DNA of 64,000 nucleotides, from positions 124,001 through 188,000 of the forward strand of contig NZ_WPIN01000002.1 of the NCBI RefSeq assembly GCF_009754945.1. Reading direction: 5' to 3'. The notes under the pieces are model-generated. The model was given only the letters and a program-made list of their open reading frames with translations, was not told the DNA's origin and made no database searches. The position numbers were made by a program, and so were the translations under genes. Below are positions 42,912-52,182 of the stretch, one piece after another (the stretch's first letter is position 1; the number at the start of each line of letters is the position of its first letter). The DNA comes from Spirosoma arboris (GTDB taxonomy: Bacteria; Bacteroidota; Bacteroidia; Cytophagales; Spirosomataceae).

Positions 42912-43256
42912 TCATTCGCTTACTTTATTCTGAATGGCACTCAGCCTCTTGGGATCATTGAGCAGAGCCAGCACGTCCTCCCGGCGATACCGAATACGAG
43001 ACCCTATTTTAAATGGGATCAAAAGGGCAGGACGCTCCTTGGTTGGTTTAGACCAGTTTGTGAGCGTCATGTTGGTAACGCCCAATGCCTCTTTGGTTTG
43101 GCGCTTAGAAGGAAAATCGGGCAGAGCCACCACCTTAGGAGCTGCTGGCACATAGCTAGCCAGTTCCGATCGAACTTCTGAGCGAACGATCATCTTCATA
43201 AAGTCGGTGAACTGCTCAGACGTAAATGAGGTTACTATTACTTGTTGGCCAATCAT
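42912..43256 (-). CDS. Second excisionase-type helix-turn-helix protein
   Basis: 114 residues. PSKRQTKEALGVTNMTLTNW and FKIGSRIRYRREDVLALLND give the same winged-helix domain as the next gene, preceded by about 45 other residues. Two such proteins next to an integrase suggest one excision factor and one regulator of the replication operon. Confidence 0.82.
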   Translation of the reverse strand: MIGQQVIVTSFTSEQFTDFMKMIVRSEVRSELASYVPAAPKVVALPDFPSKRQTKEALGVTNMTLTNWSKPTKERPALLIPFKIGSRIRYRREDVLALLNDPKRLSAIQNKVSE

Positions 43257-43457
43257 AATTTGTATTCGTTTGTTTTGCTACTCCTTTTATTACAAATTGT
43301 AAGTAAGGCTTTAAAACAACAAAATACATTAAAAAATAATTACCAAAAAAGTCAATCTTCAACTTTTTGCAAATTTTATTGCAGCCCCTAAAGATGGATC
43401 CCAAGTTGCTTGGCCAAGTCAATTTCAGAAATGACCTTAGGGCTTGAAAAGGAGGGG

Positions 43458-44711
43458 CTAGCTCTGTTCTGGTTCAGGAGTCGACCGAAAGGAAGTCAAT
43501 GCATTAGCGTACTGAAGCTTCACATCGTCTTCGAAGCTATCCAGGTAACTCTCGGTCGTTCGAATGTCCTGGTGGCCCAGGCTTTCGCTGATAAACTCGA
43601 TTGGAGCACCGGAGCGCTTGAGCACGGTACTGAAGGAATGACGGGCGGTGTAAGTCGTTACGTCTTTGTCAATGCCCAGGCTCTGGGCAATCCGGCCGAT
43701 ATACTTGTTAATGGTTTTGGTAAACTGGCGTACCAGAGCCAGTTCCCGCTCGGCGCTGATGCCCGGCTCCAGTGCATCGAATACGTACTTTTGGGGACTA
43801 ATTGGCTTTTGGCCCCATTTGTCAATAATACGCCGAACGTCATCGGTAACGGCCACCGTAATCGCTTTTACATCCCGCTTGGTGCGTTCGGTCTTGGCCC
43901 GGACAAACCGGATCTGTTTCTCTCCTATCTGTTGATAGGTCAGCCGGGCGATGTCTTTAGGGTTCATGCCGTTACACAAGTAGGAAAATAGCCACAGATC
44001 CCGCGCCTTTTCCTCCGCGCTGCCCGGTTCGGCCGCATACCGAAAAATCTTCTCGATATCGGCAATGGTCAGGGCTTTTTTGGTATTGCGGCCAGTAGGT
44101 ATCTGATATCGGCGCTTGGTGAAGGGATAAATATCCCGATCGACTATACCATCCTCAACTGCCTGGTTGTAGATAGTCCGCAGCGAGCGCAGATAGATGC
44201 CGACTGTTGTAATGGAGTTCCCGTTATTGATCATCCATTGCTCAAAGCCTTTTAACCAGGCAGGATCAATTTCTTGGTAAGTCAACAGGGCTTTACGCTG
44301 GTGATAGTGTTGCAGAGCATTTACAGCACACTGGTAGCTACTGGCGGTACCAGCTCTACTTTCCTTTTTCAACTGCTCAATATAACGCTCAAATCCAGCA
44401 AATACGCTACCAGATGGGGACTCAGTACTACCTACGTAACGGGATTCAAATTCGTCAAACGTAAATAATGGCATTTCCCGAATGATCTTCTCCGCTCGAT
44501 TACTGAAATTTTCCAGCAACCGTTTAGCGTCCCGAATATAATCTTCTCGGGGTTTGGGCTTTCCGACCTTCTCCCATTGCGATTCAGTCAGATTGATTCC
44601 GGTTGGATAATACTGCTGTTTGCGCTGAAAGGTAACGCGTAGTTTGGCGGGAAACGTACCGTCGTTTTTTTGTCGACGGGTATCCAGGTAAAGACTTACA
44701 ATGGCGCTCAT
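43458..44711 (-). CDS. Tyrosine recombinase (integrase) of element 1
   Basis: 417 residues from ATG 44711. The N-terminal arm-binding domain (SLYLDTRRQKNDGTFPAKLR), core-binding domain and catalytic domain are seen. Catalytic features are YTARHSFSTVLKRSG, LGHQDIRTTESYLDSF with the nucleophile Tyr near 389, and a GMNPKDIARL stretch replacing the usual first-Arg motif, as in many Bacteroidota integrases. It lies 206 bases inside attR (44917) and points inward. It would integrate the element into tRNA-Asn. Confidence 0.93.
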   Translation of the reverse strand: MSAIVSLYLDTRRQKNDGTFPAKLRVTFQRKQQYYPTGINLTESQWEKVGKPKPREDYIRDAKRLLENFSNRAEKIIREMPLFTFDEFESRYVGSTESPSGSVFAGFERYIEQLKKESRAGTASSYQCAVNALQHYHQRKALLTYQEIDPAWLKGFEQWMINNGNSITTVGIYLRSLRTIYNQAVEDGIVDRDIYPFTKRRYQIPTGRNTKKALTIADIEKIFRYAAEPGSAEEKARDLWLFSYLCNGMNPKDIARLTYQQIGEKQIRFVRAKTERTKRDVKAITVAVTDDVRRIIDKWGQKPISPQKYVFDALEPGISAERELALVRQFTKTINKYIGRIAQSLGIDKDVTTYTARHSFSTVLKRSGAPIEFISESLGHQDIRTTESYLDSFEDDVKLQYANALTSFRSTPEPEQS

Positions 44712-44777
44712 AGTCGGATTTAGGTTGGTTAGGCTTCCTGCTGTTGATCGGAGGATCAATAATCAGAGGGCCAAACC

Positions 44778-44803
44778 GTTTGCATACAAATTTGCATACA
44801 TAA
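44778..44803 (+). other. Right arm-type repeat of element 1
   Basis: TTTGCATAC at 44779 and 44791, followed by ATAA, repeats the motif at 4083-4108 with the same 12-base spacing and orientation. It lies 113 bases inside attR and directly upstream of the integrase gene, so integrase binding could also regulate that gene. Confidence 0.6.
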
Positions 44804-44916
44804 ACCCGAAATAAACAAGCCTTAAAACTAAACGATTACTACTCATTTTAAGGTAATACACTGTTATTCAATAGTATTACTAAACCGTCACCTATCTATT
44901 ATTTATGAATGGAAAA

Positions 44917-44961
44917 GACTGTTAATCAGAGGGTCGCTGGTTCGAGCCCAGCTTCGGGAGC
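44917..44961 (+). other. attR of element 1 (tRNA-Asn 3' fragment)
   Basis: Exact 45-bp copy of 3992-4036. It lacks the tRNA 5' half, so it is not a working tRNA. It overlaps the left repeat of element 2, which shows the two elements use the same site. Confidence 0.92.
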
Positions 44962-44998
44962 AAAAAGCCTCAAATCTTATGATTTGGGGCTTTTTTGT
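44949..44998 (+). other. attL of element 2, including the tRNA-Asn terminator
   Basis: Exact 50-bp match to 54188-54237. It starts in the tRNA T-arm/acceptor region and includes the hairpin AAAAAGCCTCAAATC / GATTTGGGGCTTTTT (44962-44996), probably the original tRNA-Asn terminator. Confidence 0.88.
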
Positions 44999-45059
44999 GT
45001 TACAGATGTAATAATCGTATGGCTTCTATATATTTGAATGTTACATAAAATATACTCGT

Positions 45060-46679
45060 ATGCAGATTGACGTTACCAATGCTACAGAATTGTTTAGTAC
45101 ACATTTTGAAGAGCCAAGTAATGATCGTATACTTTTTTCAGGCCGTTTTGGTTCTGGCAAGACCTATTTTTTAGATAGCTTCTTTAAAGGAAGTGAGTCA
45201 ACAACATTCCGCATTTCACCTGTTAATTACTCGATAAGTAGTAACGAAAATATTTTCGAGTGTATTAAATTTGACCTAGTAATGCAGTTATTAAAATCAT
45301 TTGATCTTATCTCGAATGAAAAGACTGAATTTAAAAATAATTTACTAATTCAACAATACTTAATATATCACACAGATGAAGCGCTAAAAACTTTAGTGGA
45401 TTTTTTAGGAAATTTTGACGAGAAAGCCAAAGTTATTAGTGAATCTTGGACAAAATTACTTGAACTAAATTCTAATTTTAATAAATTCAAAGATAAGCAT
45501 AGGCAAAAAAGCGAAACAGAGAAGGCTATTAACTTTCTAGAATTTCATTCTATGTTAAAAGGCTCAATATATGAAGATGATTTAATTACACAGATTATCC
45601 GACAAGCAATAAACCATTTGAAGACAAAAGAAAACAACTTAATCACTTTAGTTGTAGATGATCTTGACAGATTAGACCCTGAACATATTTTTAGAATATT
45701 AAATGTTTTTAGTGCTCACAACAATAACTATTATGAATCAAAAAATAAGTTTGATTTCGACAAGATAATTATAGTATGTGACATAGATAATATTCAACGT
45801 GCATTTGAACATCGCTATGGAATTGGACTCGATTTCGAGGGTTATATTGACAAATTTTATTCTAACGATATTTTTAGGTTCGACAACAATCTAGCTTTAT
45901 TATATTTTTGCGACTCTTATATTGCTCCTTTAGTTAAGGATGAAAATGCTATTTTTTTACTTAAGATAATATTAAAAGAATTCGTAAGAAGAAGCAAATT
46001 AAATGTTAGAAATATAATAAAATCTAAATATTTTATTGACAAAAGGAAAAGCGATTTTTTTAGAGAATTTGCAATAATAAAAAGCAGCTTTCATTTAAAG
46101 GACGCATACTCTGACTACCGTACAGAATACCATCATAATGTAATGGGAGCTTTTGATATGAATAGTAAAGAATTCTACGTCAGCTCTAATGACATTTCTT
46201 TCCTTAATATTATTAGAATTTTATCAATTATGATGGGGGACTATAATAGGCTAAAATTATGTATTCAGGATTTAATAAAAAATAATTCAAATAGCTTCGA
46301 AAATAGCCAAACCAATAATGAGAATTTACTTAAATCTTTGTATCTCATTTTTCATATTGCGAAGCATATAGATAACCCAATTGAAATTTGTTATGATATA
46401 TCAATTGAATCACTAGGAAATAATTCTTTTCGATCAATTGCTAATTTACCAAATGTATATATTTTCAACAAGAAATTCTCAATTCAACTGCCTTGGAAAT
46501 ACGATAATAAGTATAGAGGAGATTGTAGTTATTTTAAAGGGGCTGAACTCAATTTGAGAAATAATATATCTGAGAGTATTAATATTAAAACCTCAGATAT
46601 ATTTGAAATCATCTATGAAATCATTACAACCCTTGAAAAAGGCAACATACTTAATAAAATAGGAATAACAGGTAAATAG
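45060..46679 (+). CDS. KAP-type P-loop NTPase
   Basis: 539 residues. Walker A is SGRFGSGKTYF (28-35) and Walker B is LVVDDLDRLDPEHIFRILNV (near 197), the layout of KAP NTPases. The long AT-rich C-terminal half is helical with no known domain and no clear membrane segment. It is the first gene of element 2, transcribed alone to the right, and has much lower GC than the core. KAP proteins on islands are often linked with phage defence; that role is inferred. Confidence 0.75.
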   Translation: MQIDVTNATELFSTHFEEPSNDRILFSGRFGSGKTYFLDSFFKGSESTTFRISPVNYSISSNENIFECIKFDLVMQLLKSFDLISNEKTEFKNNLLIQQYLIYHTDEALKTLVDFLGNFDEKAKVISESWTKLLELNSNFNKFKDKHRQKSETEKAINFLEFHSMLKGSIYEDDLITQIIRQAINHLKTKENNLITLVVDDLDRLDPEHIFRILNVFSAHNNNYYESKNKFDFDKIIIVCDIDNIQRAFEHRYGIGLDFEGYIDKFYSNDIFRFDNNLALLYFCDSYIAPLVKDENAIFLLKIILKEFVRRSKLNVRNIIKSKYFIDKRKSDFFREFAIIKSSFHLKDAYSDYRTEYHHNVMGAFDMNSKEFYVSSNDISFLNIIRILSIMMGDYNRLKLCIQDLIKNNSNSFENSQTNNENLLKSLYLIFHIAKHIDNPIEICYDISIESLGNNSFRSIANLPNVYIFNKKFSIQLPWKYDNKYRGDCSYFKGAELNLRNNISESINIKTSDIFEIIYEIITTLEKGNILNKIGITGK

Positions 46680-46707
46680 GATTACAACTACCTGTTATTC
46701 TATTATC

Positions 46708-46950
46708 TCACATTTTCCTTAATCTTAGATGTGCCTTCTGGCAACCCTGACAGCAGTAAGTAGCATCAACCCTTTTGCCCTCAAACTCCTTATTACAGTA
46801 TAGGCATTTCTTGGTATAGAAGAAGTTCGTAAATTCTTGATAGCTACCGGGCCATCTTTGGCTATATATCCGTTTACCTTTTTGCACCTTCTCGAACTGG
46901 TAATTACGAAGTCCGTTTTTGCCTTCTTTAATTTTATTGTTTGTCTTCAT
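46708..46950 (-). CDS. Small zinc-finger protein
   Basis: 80 residues. The C-terminal part has CLYCNKEFEGKR followed by YCCQGCQKAH, two CxxC pairs that should bind one zinc ion. The N-terminus is basic. It is convergent with the KAP gene and lies after the primase gene. It may bind nucleic acid. Confidence 0.65.
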   Translation of the reverse strand: MKTNNKIKEGKNGLRNYQFEKVQKGKRIYSQRWPGSYQEFTNFFYTKKCLYCNKEFEGKRVDATYCCQGCQKAHLRLRKM

Positions 46951-47090
46951 GTCAATGTACGCGTTAAATCTGTGAAAGAACTGGCTTTGTCATTCGATAG
47001 TCATCTGATAGACCTTCTTTATACCGTCCATAGCCTCCCCAAAGCCCGCCTAAAGCCATCGAAAAGCCTATTTTGGTATAGGACTATATA

Positions 47091-47966
47091 TCAGGTAATG
47101 TAATTATTCATTAGATGCTCGTTGAAGTCTTTACTATTTGGGTAATAATGGGAGCAGTCCCGAACATTCAACCCTTCTTTCTTAAGACGCTCTAAAGCTA
47201 TCTTGCCGGACTTATCATTATCCAAGAAAGCATTTACCATAGCGTACTCAGATAAGATCGGTAAGGCATTGTTTATGAATGAAAGTGAGTTTAAAACAAT
47301 AGTCGGATTCTTTAGCCTTTGTGTGTTGAACAACTGACAACAGGACAGAAAATCAAATACACCTTCAAAAAGGTTGATTGTGACTGTGCTTTGAGCCGAT
47401 AGGTAGGTAAACCACTTGGGCGAAGTCCCTCCTTGAAAGTGCTGGCTTCTTAACTCAAATCCACCCTTCTCATTGCCAAATCCAACCGCGTAGTATTGCT
47501 TCTGCTTTATTCGGTAATAAACCTCCTTTAAATAGATTGAAGCAATAGCGTAGGATATTTTACGGCTGGCCACATAATTAATCAAGGCCCGATTTCGTAG
47601 GGGCTGAATGGTTATGATTTCGGCGGTTGTTTGTTGATTGGTTGGAGCGGAATTTTGACCGCTAAAAGAAAAGGATTGGTTTCCTTCCGGTTTTAGGGCT
47701 TCTAGTACATCAATCGCTTGCATAAAGCTACAGCCAGTGATATACTGAATAAGCCGGATTATATCACCTTGCTCCCCTAGTCCACTAAAATCATGAAAGA
47801 CGTTCTTTTGGGGATTGACAAAAAAGGAAGGGGTGTGTTCCTCATTTTTAGGCGAATAGTAAACCAGTTCAGCACCATTCGTTTTTACAGGCTGTAACCC
47901 CTGTTGACTCAAATATTCCGTAATCGGGATAGTCTTTAATTGCTCAATCTGTTCTTTGGTTCTCAT
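47091..47966 (-). CDS. Toprim-domain DNA primase
   Basis: 291 residues from ATG 47966. The N-terminal part follows the DnaG zinc-domain layout (ITEYLSQQGLQPVK, EEHTPSFFVNPQKN, FHDFSGLGEQGDIIRLIQY), but the zinc cysteines are absent. The toprim part shows LFEGVFDFLS (Glu) and VNAFLDNDKSGKIAL (DxD). With the VirE-like gene upstream it forms the replication module of element 2, as in many small integrative elements of this phylum. Confidence 0.85.
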   Translation of the reverse strand: MRTKEQIEQLKTIPITEYLSQQGLQPVKTNGAELVYYSPKNEEHTPSFFVNPQKNVFHDFSGLGEQGDIIRLIQYITGCSFMQAIDVLEALKPEGNQSFSFSGQNSAPTNQQTTAEIITIQPLRNRALINYVASRKISYAIASIYLKEVYYRIKQKQYYAVGFGNEKGGFELRSQHFQGGTSPKWFTYLSAQSTVTINLFEGVFDFLSCCQLFNTQRLKNPTIVLNSLSFINNALPILSEYAMVNAFLDNDKSGKIALERLKKEGLNVRDCSHYYPNSKDFNEHLMNNYIT

Positions 47967-48202
47967 TTCCTTTTTCTTTAGCGGTGAAAACTCTACTACT
48001 CGCCTACTCTTCAACTTATCTTATTTATAATCAATAGATTAAATCAAGTATTTCGAGTAATCAACTTTTAAGCTTGACTCGTTTTTTGCCTTAATTTCGA
48101 GATACAAGACAAAACGAGTAACTTCTTATCTACTCGAATAATTAGTTATAAGTGATTGATTTATAGTAGATAATACTACTTCGAGTAACCGAGTAAGTAG
48201 GT

Positions 48203-49396
48203 TTACTTCATTTTGACATAATAGCCTTTATGGGAGTACCCTTTTTCCTTGCTGTAGCCAGATTCCTTCGGAAAGCCCATTACGCTCATAGCTGTACCGA
48301 TTTGCGTTCTGTGTAGCCGCAAGGACACTTTACCACGCAGATATTCTTCTATGTCAGATGCCGTACAGAAGATCGCTTCACTATCGCCCTTTTCGCTTGG
48401 TAGATAATATTTACTGATCACTTCCATTTCGGTCGTTGTCCGTAAAAAACGGCGGTTTAGTATCTCTTGATGGCTGATTTCATCGGGTGTCATGTTACAA
48501 TAGAACATGGGGTCATTTAGCAACGTTAAAGCTTGCGCCCAAACCCGGTCAATGTCAATGACAGCCGCGTATCCGTTCGGCCCTCCGGCATCATGTTGAA
48601 TGTACTTAACCACGAACGGAAGCCAGCGAACGTTTCCCGTTTCATCGGTCAAAAACTCAAACTGGTTGGTACTAGCAACAAAGCTTGCGCGACGAGGAAA
48701 GGGAGTTTCAATGTTTTGAAACAGTAACCGGAACTTGACCGTACTTTCAGAGAGTACTGTCTTAAACTCATTATTCAGTTCCTTTTTCTCGAAGGAAGCT
48801 AATTCATCCAAGTTGATAAAGAAGTTCTGAATCAGCGAAAACTTGCCGTCTTTGTGGCCAAAATCAAATCCCTTTTTGGCGTAGTTTTTTAAGCCCTCTG
48901 GAATGAGAAAATCTAGGAAAGTAGTCTTACCATCATTCTGTTTTCCGACTAAGGTTAGACATTGTTTGTTAAATGGAATTTTGCCAATTGCTTGCCCAAC
49001 GGCTCGAACCAGCCATTTTTTAAACATTCGTTTCCACCAAATCCGGTCATCGGTTTGAACAAAGTCGGCTAATTGTTCAATGTAATTAGGTTGCGATTCG
49101 TCCCATTTAGGCAAGCCATCAAAGTAGGTTGTGAATGGGTCGTATCTAGGAATCAACCTAGAGCCGAATAAGGCTCGCAAAGGGTCTTTAAACCCTTTAA
49201 AATTCGCGTTGAATAGTTCAAACTCAATGTCAGCCATATTAACTAACTCCCATTCAGAAGCGGCTTTGCTTTTGCGTTCTAATTGGTTCGACACGATGTT
49301 TACTCGGTATTCGTGCTTATCAAATAGAAATTTTTGGATTCGTTGGATAATAGGTTGCCCTTCCGAGTTTTGCTCGTCGTTTGTATTGGATTTCAT
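48203..49396 (-). CDS. VirE-family replication ATPase
   Basis: 397 residues. LVGKQNDGKTTFLDFLIPEG is Walker A (near 145), INLDELASFEKKELNNEFKT follows, and FPRRASFVASTNQFEFLTDE is the sensor-like motif of virulence-associated E proteins, which are helicase-like ATPases of mobile elements. A C-terminal winged-helix-like part (LRLHRTQIGTAMSVMGFPKE) follows. It probably initiates or unwinds at the element's origin together with the primase. Confidence 0.88.
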   Translation of the reverse strand: MKSNTNDEQNSEGQPIIQRIQKFLFDKHEYRVNIVSNQLERKSKAASEWELVNMADIEFELFNANFKGFKDPLRALFGSRLIPRYDPFTTYFDGLPKWDESQPNYIEQLADFVQTDDRIWWKRMFKKWLVRAVGQAIGKIPFNKQCLTLVGKQNDGKTTFLDFLIPEGLKNYAKKGFDFGHKDGKFSLIQNFFINLDELASFEKKELNNEFKTVLSESTVKFRLLFQNIETPFPRRASFVASTNQFEFLTDETGNVRWLPFVVKYIQHDAGGPNGYAAVIDIDRVWAQALTLLNDPMFYCNMTPDEISHQEILNRRFLRTTTEMEVISKYYLPSEKGDSEAIFCTASDIEEYLRGKVSLRLHRTQIGTAMSVMGFPKESGYSKEKGYSHKGYYVKMK

Positions 49397-49459
49397 ATAT
49401 TTGTTTTTGCGTTGAAAAAATGAATGAAAAGCACGCTCTGGCAGGAGCGTGCTTTTTTG

Positions 49460-50716
49460 TTATACGGCTTCGCTCAATGGCTGTTCGTCGTTCCTACGAG
49501 CCTGAAATTCATTAATATGACGAATGACAGCTTCCTCTGTCCGTTCGGTATAGTACAATTCGGTTGTACTAGTTTTCTTATGACCTAACATGGTGGCAAC
49601 ACTCGTTAAAGGCACACCATTAGCGATATAAAACGACGCACAAGTTTTACGGGCTACGTGGGTAGTAAGCCGAACTTGAATTTTACAAATGGCCTGTATT
49701 TCCTTTAAAATCCGGTTCATGACCTGATTGGCATAAACGGGCAAAAGTCGGTTATTGACTAGACAATCGGGGTTATTACTGTACTTATGAAGAATCTGCA
49801 ACGCTTTAGGGACTAACGGAATAACGCACATATTCCCGTTCTTACCACGTCTAATTTTAATAAGCTGACTCTCATTTTCAAGTGCAACGATATGGGAAGC
49901 ATTTAACTGACTAACATCAACGTAAGCCAACCCAGTAGCACAACAGAATAGGAAAACGTCTTTCACATAGTTGTACTCTCGACCAACGAAAACCATGTTT
50001 TCCAAAGCTCGAATGTCAGCTTCACGTAGGGCAACTACGTCTTTACGGTCTCGTTTTGGCCGAAAGAAAGCAAATGGGTTTTTATCTAGCCACTCGTTCG
50101 CAATGGCATAGTTACAAGTACGTTTCAGGAATTCAGCATGTAAAACAGCGTGATTATGGCCATGTCCAAACGTTCGTTTGCAGAAGTTAACCAAGTTCTG
50201 AGCGTCTACTAATTTCAGGTCGCTTAGCTTAAAATGTGGGTTATTATGGTAAGTGATAACGTATTGCTTTATACGTTGTACAATGAACTGTTTCTTCTCA
50301 ACCGTCTTGCGCTCAAAGTCAATACCCTCTAATGCCTTAAACTCATTCTTAAAAAAAGTCTCTAAGCACTCTATCAGCGTTGGTATGCTAGGATCAGCAC
50401 TTGCCTTCTGTAAAACCACATCCCGAATCTCCCGTAAATCGGGCGTTCGCTTGGTCAATAGAAAATCAGTGTATGTTCTTTGAAAATCTGCCCGTAACGC
50501 CTGTAGCAGATTGGTAGCAGACTCATTGCCTTCAATCGTCAATGTCTTCTTATCTAACTGCTTATGGCGACAGGTCAGACCTGTTGAAAAAGCTATGCTT
50601 TTACCGTTGCTGAATAGCTTTAGGTAAACGTTAGTACCTCGTAGATAGGGCTGAACGGTCAACCGTTTTAATCGTTTCCCTTTTGTTGCAGGGTCGATTT
50701 GTTTTAACTTTGTCAT
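49460..50716 (-). CDS. Tyrosine recombinase (integrase) of element 2
   Basis: 418 residues. The N-terminal arm-binding part (VQPYLRGTNVYLKLFSNGKS) is followed by a core-binding domain and a catalytic domain with LTTHVARKTCASFYIANG (HxxR) and MLGHKKTSTTELYYTERTEE (Tyr near the end). The first catalytic Arg motif is altered (ATGLAYVDVSQL). It is distinct from the element 1 integrase. Unusually it lies in the middle of its element rather than at an end. Confidence 0.92.
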   Translation of the reverse strand: MTKLKQIDPATKGKRLKRLTVQPYLRGTNVYLKLFSNGKSIAFSTGLTCRHKQLDKKTLTIEGNESATNLLQALRADFQRTYTDFLLTKRTPDLREIRDVVLQKASADPSIPTLIECLETFFKNEFKALEGIDFERKTVEKKQFIVQRIKQYVITYHNNPHFKLSDLKLVDAQNLVNFCKRTFGHGHNHAVLHAEFLKRTCNYAIANEWLDKNPFAFFRPKRDRKDVVALREADIRALENMVFVGREYNYVKDVFLFCCATGLAYVDVSQLNASHIVALENESQLIKIRRGKNGNMCVIPLVPKALQILHKYSNNPDCLVNNRLLPVYANQVMNRILKEIQAICKIQVRLTTHVARKTCASFYIANGVPLTSVATMLGHKKTSTTELYYTERTEEAVIRHINEFQARRNDEQPLSEAV

Positions 50717-50782
50717 AACTGATTTTACTGTTAGTTAAAAAAAAGCCCTGTCCCGCCTGGCCGCGTTACAGGGCTTTTGCCT

Positions 50783-50995
50783 TTAGAGAAGTTTGTGAAC
50801 TGGAATGTGGAAATGACCCGCGATTGCGTGTAGCTCATTTCGTTCTGGCTGTATTTCTCCCCGTAGGATTTTGGAGAAGCGATGCTTATTTATGCCTACT
50901 TCTTGGTAAAAGTCTTTCGTAGGCTTAAATTGCATATTGGCGGGTAAAGCTTCACTGATAAGCTCCCTAATTGGTGTTAAAACGCTTGCTTGCAT
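50783..50995 (-). CDS. Small HTH protein
   Basis: 70 residues from ATG 50995 (a TTG start nine codons upstream is possible). DFYQEVGINKHRFSKILRGE looks like a Cro/CI helix-turn-helix; the N-terminus is short. It is divergent from the regulator at 51109, with a perfect palindrome between them. It may regulate the integrase and replication genes downstream. Confidence 0.7.
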   Translation of the reverse strand: MQASVLTPIRELISEALPANMQFKPTKDFYQEVGINKHRFSKILRGEIQPERNELHAIAGHFHIPVHKLL

Positions 50996-51026
50996 ATTGT
51001 TGCGGTTTGATATTGGCAACAATATT

Positions 51027-51073
51027 AGACCTATTTCGCATATATATCCAAATTATATATGCGAAATAGGTCT
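51027..51073. promoter_or_regulatory. 20-bp-arm palindrome between divergent regulators
   Basis: AGACCTATTTCGCATATATA (51027-51046) and its exact complement (51054-51073) are separated by seven bases. It lies centrally between the starts at 50995 and 51109, so it is a strong candidate operator for the adjacent HTH proteins. Confidence 0.7.
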
Positions 51074-51108
51074 TTTAAAGTGAAATTTAGAATCATTATA
51101 TATAAAAA

Positions 51109-51561
51109 ATGTCTAAAGTATACGAAAGCATAAAGGCCATTCGCACAGCGAAAAACCTTAAGCAAGAGGAAGTTGCGCAGAAACTTGGAATGGCTCAGAG
51201 CAACTACGCCCGTATGGAGAAAGGACTAACTCAGATCACAGTAGACCGTTTAGAGGAATTAGCGGAAGTGTTCGAAATGTCTGTAACCTCTATTTTGAGC
51301 TATGAAATAGGACAGCAACAACCAACAACAGAGGACATTGCATATTATATTGATCTGTATAAGAAAAATCAGAAAACAATCGAAAACCAAAAAAAACGAA
51401 TTGCAGAGCTTGAAGAAGAAAGCTTAAATGATTTGAGCCGAGCAGATGATGAATTAAAAACTGCTAAATTGAAGATCAAAGATTTGAATGAACGTTTGAA
51501 AGATAAGGAAAGAACTATTCAGGTGCTTGAAAAGGCGCTAAATGCTTTAACAAAGAGTTAA
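51109..51561 (+). CDS. XRE regulator with C-terminal coiled coil
   Basis: 150 residues. The Cro/CI domain is clear (IKAIRTAKNLKQEEVAQKLG, QSNYARMEKGLTQITVDRLE). Residues 85-148 form a long coiled coil (KRIAELEEESLNDLSRADDE), which probably mediates dimerisation. It is divergent from the integrase/replication genes and is the likely repressor that keeps element 2 integrated. Confidence 0.88.
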   Translation: MSKVYESIKAIRTAKNLKQEEVAQKLGMAQSNYARMEKGLTQITVDRLEELAEVFEMSVTSILSYEIGQQQPTTEDIAYYIDLYKKNQKTIENQKKRIAELEEESLNDLSRADDELKTAKLKIKDLNERLKDKERTIQVLEKALNALTKS

Positions 51562-51654
51562 TTAATAGTTATAAATAATTTTTGATAACTCACAAAAAAT
51601 ATATTATATATTAAACAAATTACATTTACTATGCAATAAAGCTTAATTAATGTT

Positions 51655-52182
51655 TTATACTTTATGTTTATATTCGGCACGCTGTTTACGCATTCTGGAA
51701 GCTATCATCGGGATAGGAAAGTATTCATCTTTATATGGAAATGGATTAGCTCTTCTTTCCAACAACAGTATACAATCTGTAAATAAAAAAATACCTCCAG
51801 CACTACATATTTGTTCAGCAATCTCATCATCTATGCATCCAGCTTGATATAAAGTTGCTACATCTCTGTAGTAAAATTTTATTATGTGCCTTGCTTCTTC
51901 TAGCTCTAGAGCCCATCCTTCTTCATTTTTTAACGCAGAAAACCAAACATCAATAAATTCATTTTTATACCTATCTCTAGAATCTCTTTCTCGTTTAAAT
52001 TTTCCTACTTTTCTAAGTGACTGACGCATCTTATCATCCGAATACCTTAAAAAAAAGTTATAAGCAATACTGCCTTTAGAAAGACGACCTGCAACATGGG
52101 CATAATATCCTGATATAGCAGCGCATATTAAAGAAAAGAAAGAAATAAATAAAGCTATATTATCAGCAATTTCTTTTTTCAT
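51655..52182 (-). CDS. Hypothetical membrane-anchored protein
   Basis: 175 residues with one N-terminal membrane helix (IALFISFFSLICAAISGYYA) followed by a soluble helical domain (RYSDDKMRQSLRKVGKFKRE, EEARHIIKFYYRDVATLYQ). No known motif is recognised. The architecture and AT-rich setting next to an Abi-like gene suggest element cargo, possibly defence-related. Confidence 0.65.
   Translation of the reverse strand: MKKEIADNIALFISFFSLICAAISGYYAHVAGRLSKGSIAYNFFLRYSDDKMRQSLRKVGKFKRERDSRDRYKNEFIDVWFSALKNEEGWALELEEARHIIKFYYRDVATLYQAGCIDDEIAEQICSAGGIFLFTDCILLLERRANPFPYKDEYFPIPMIASRMRKQRAEYKHKV

Noticed and set aside
44917..44961. Second tRNA-Asn gene
   Set aside because: Only the 3' 45 bases are present, with no D arm or 5' acceptor strand. 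It is an attachment-site fragment.
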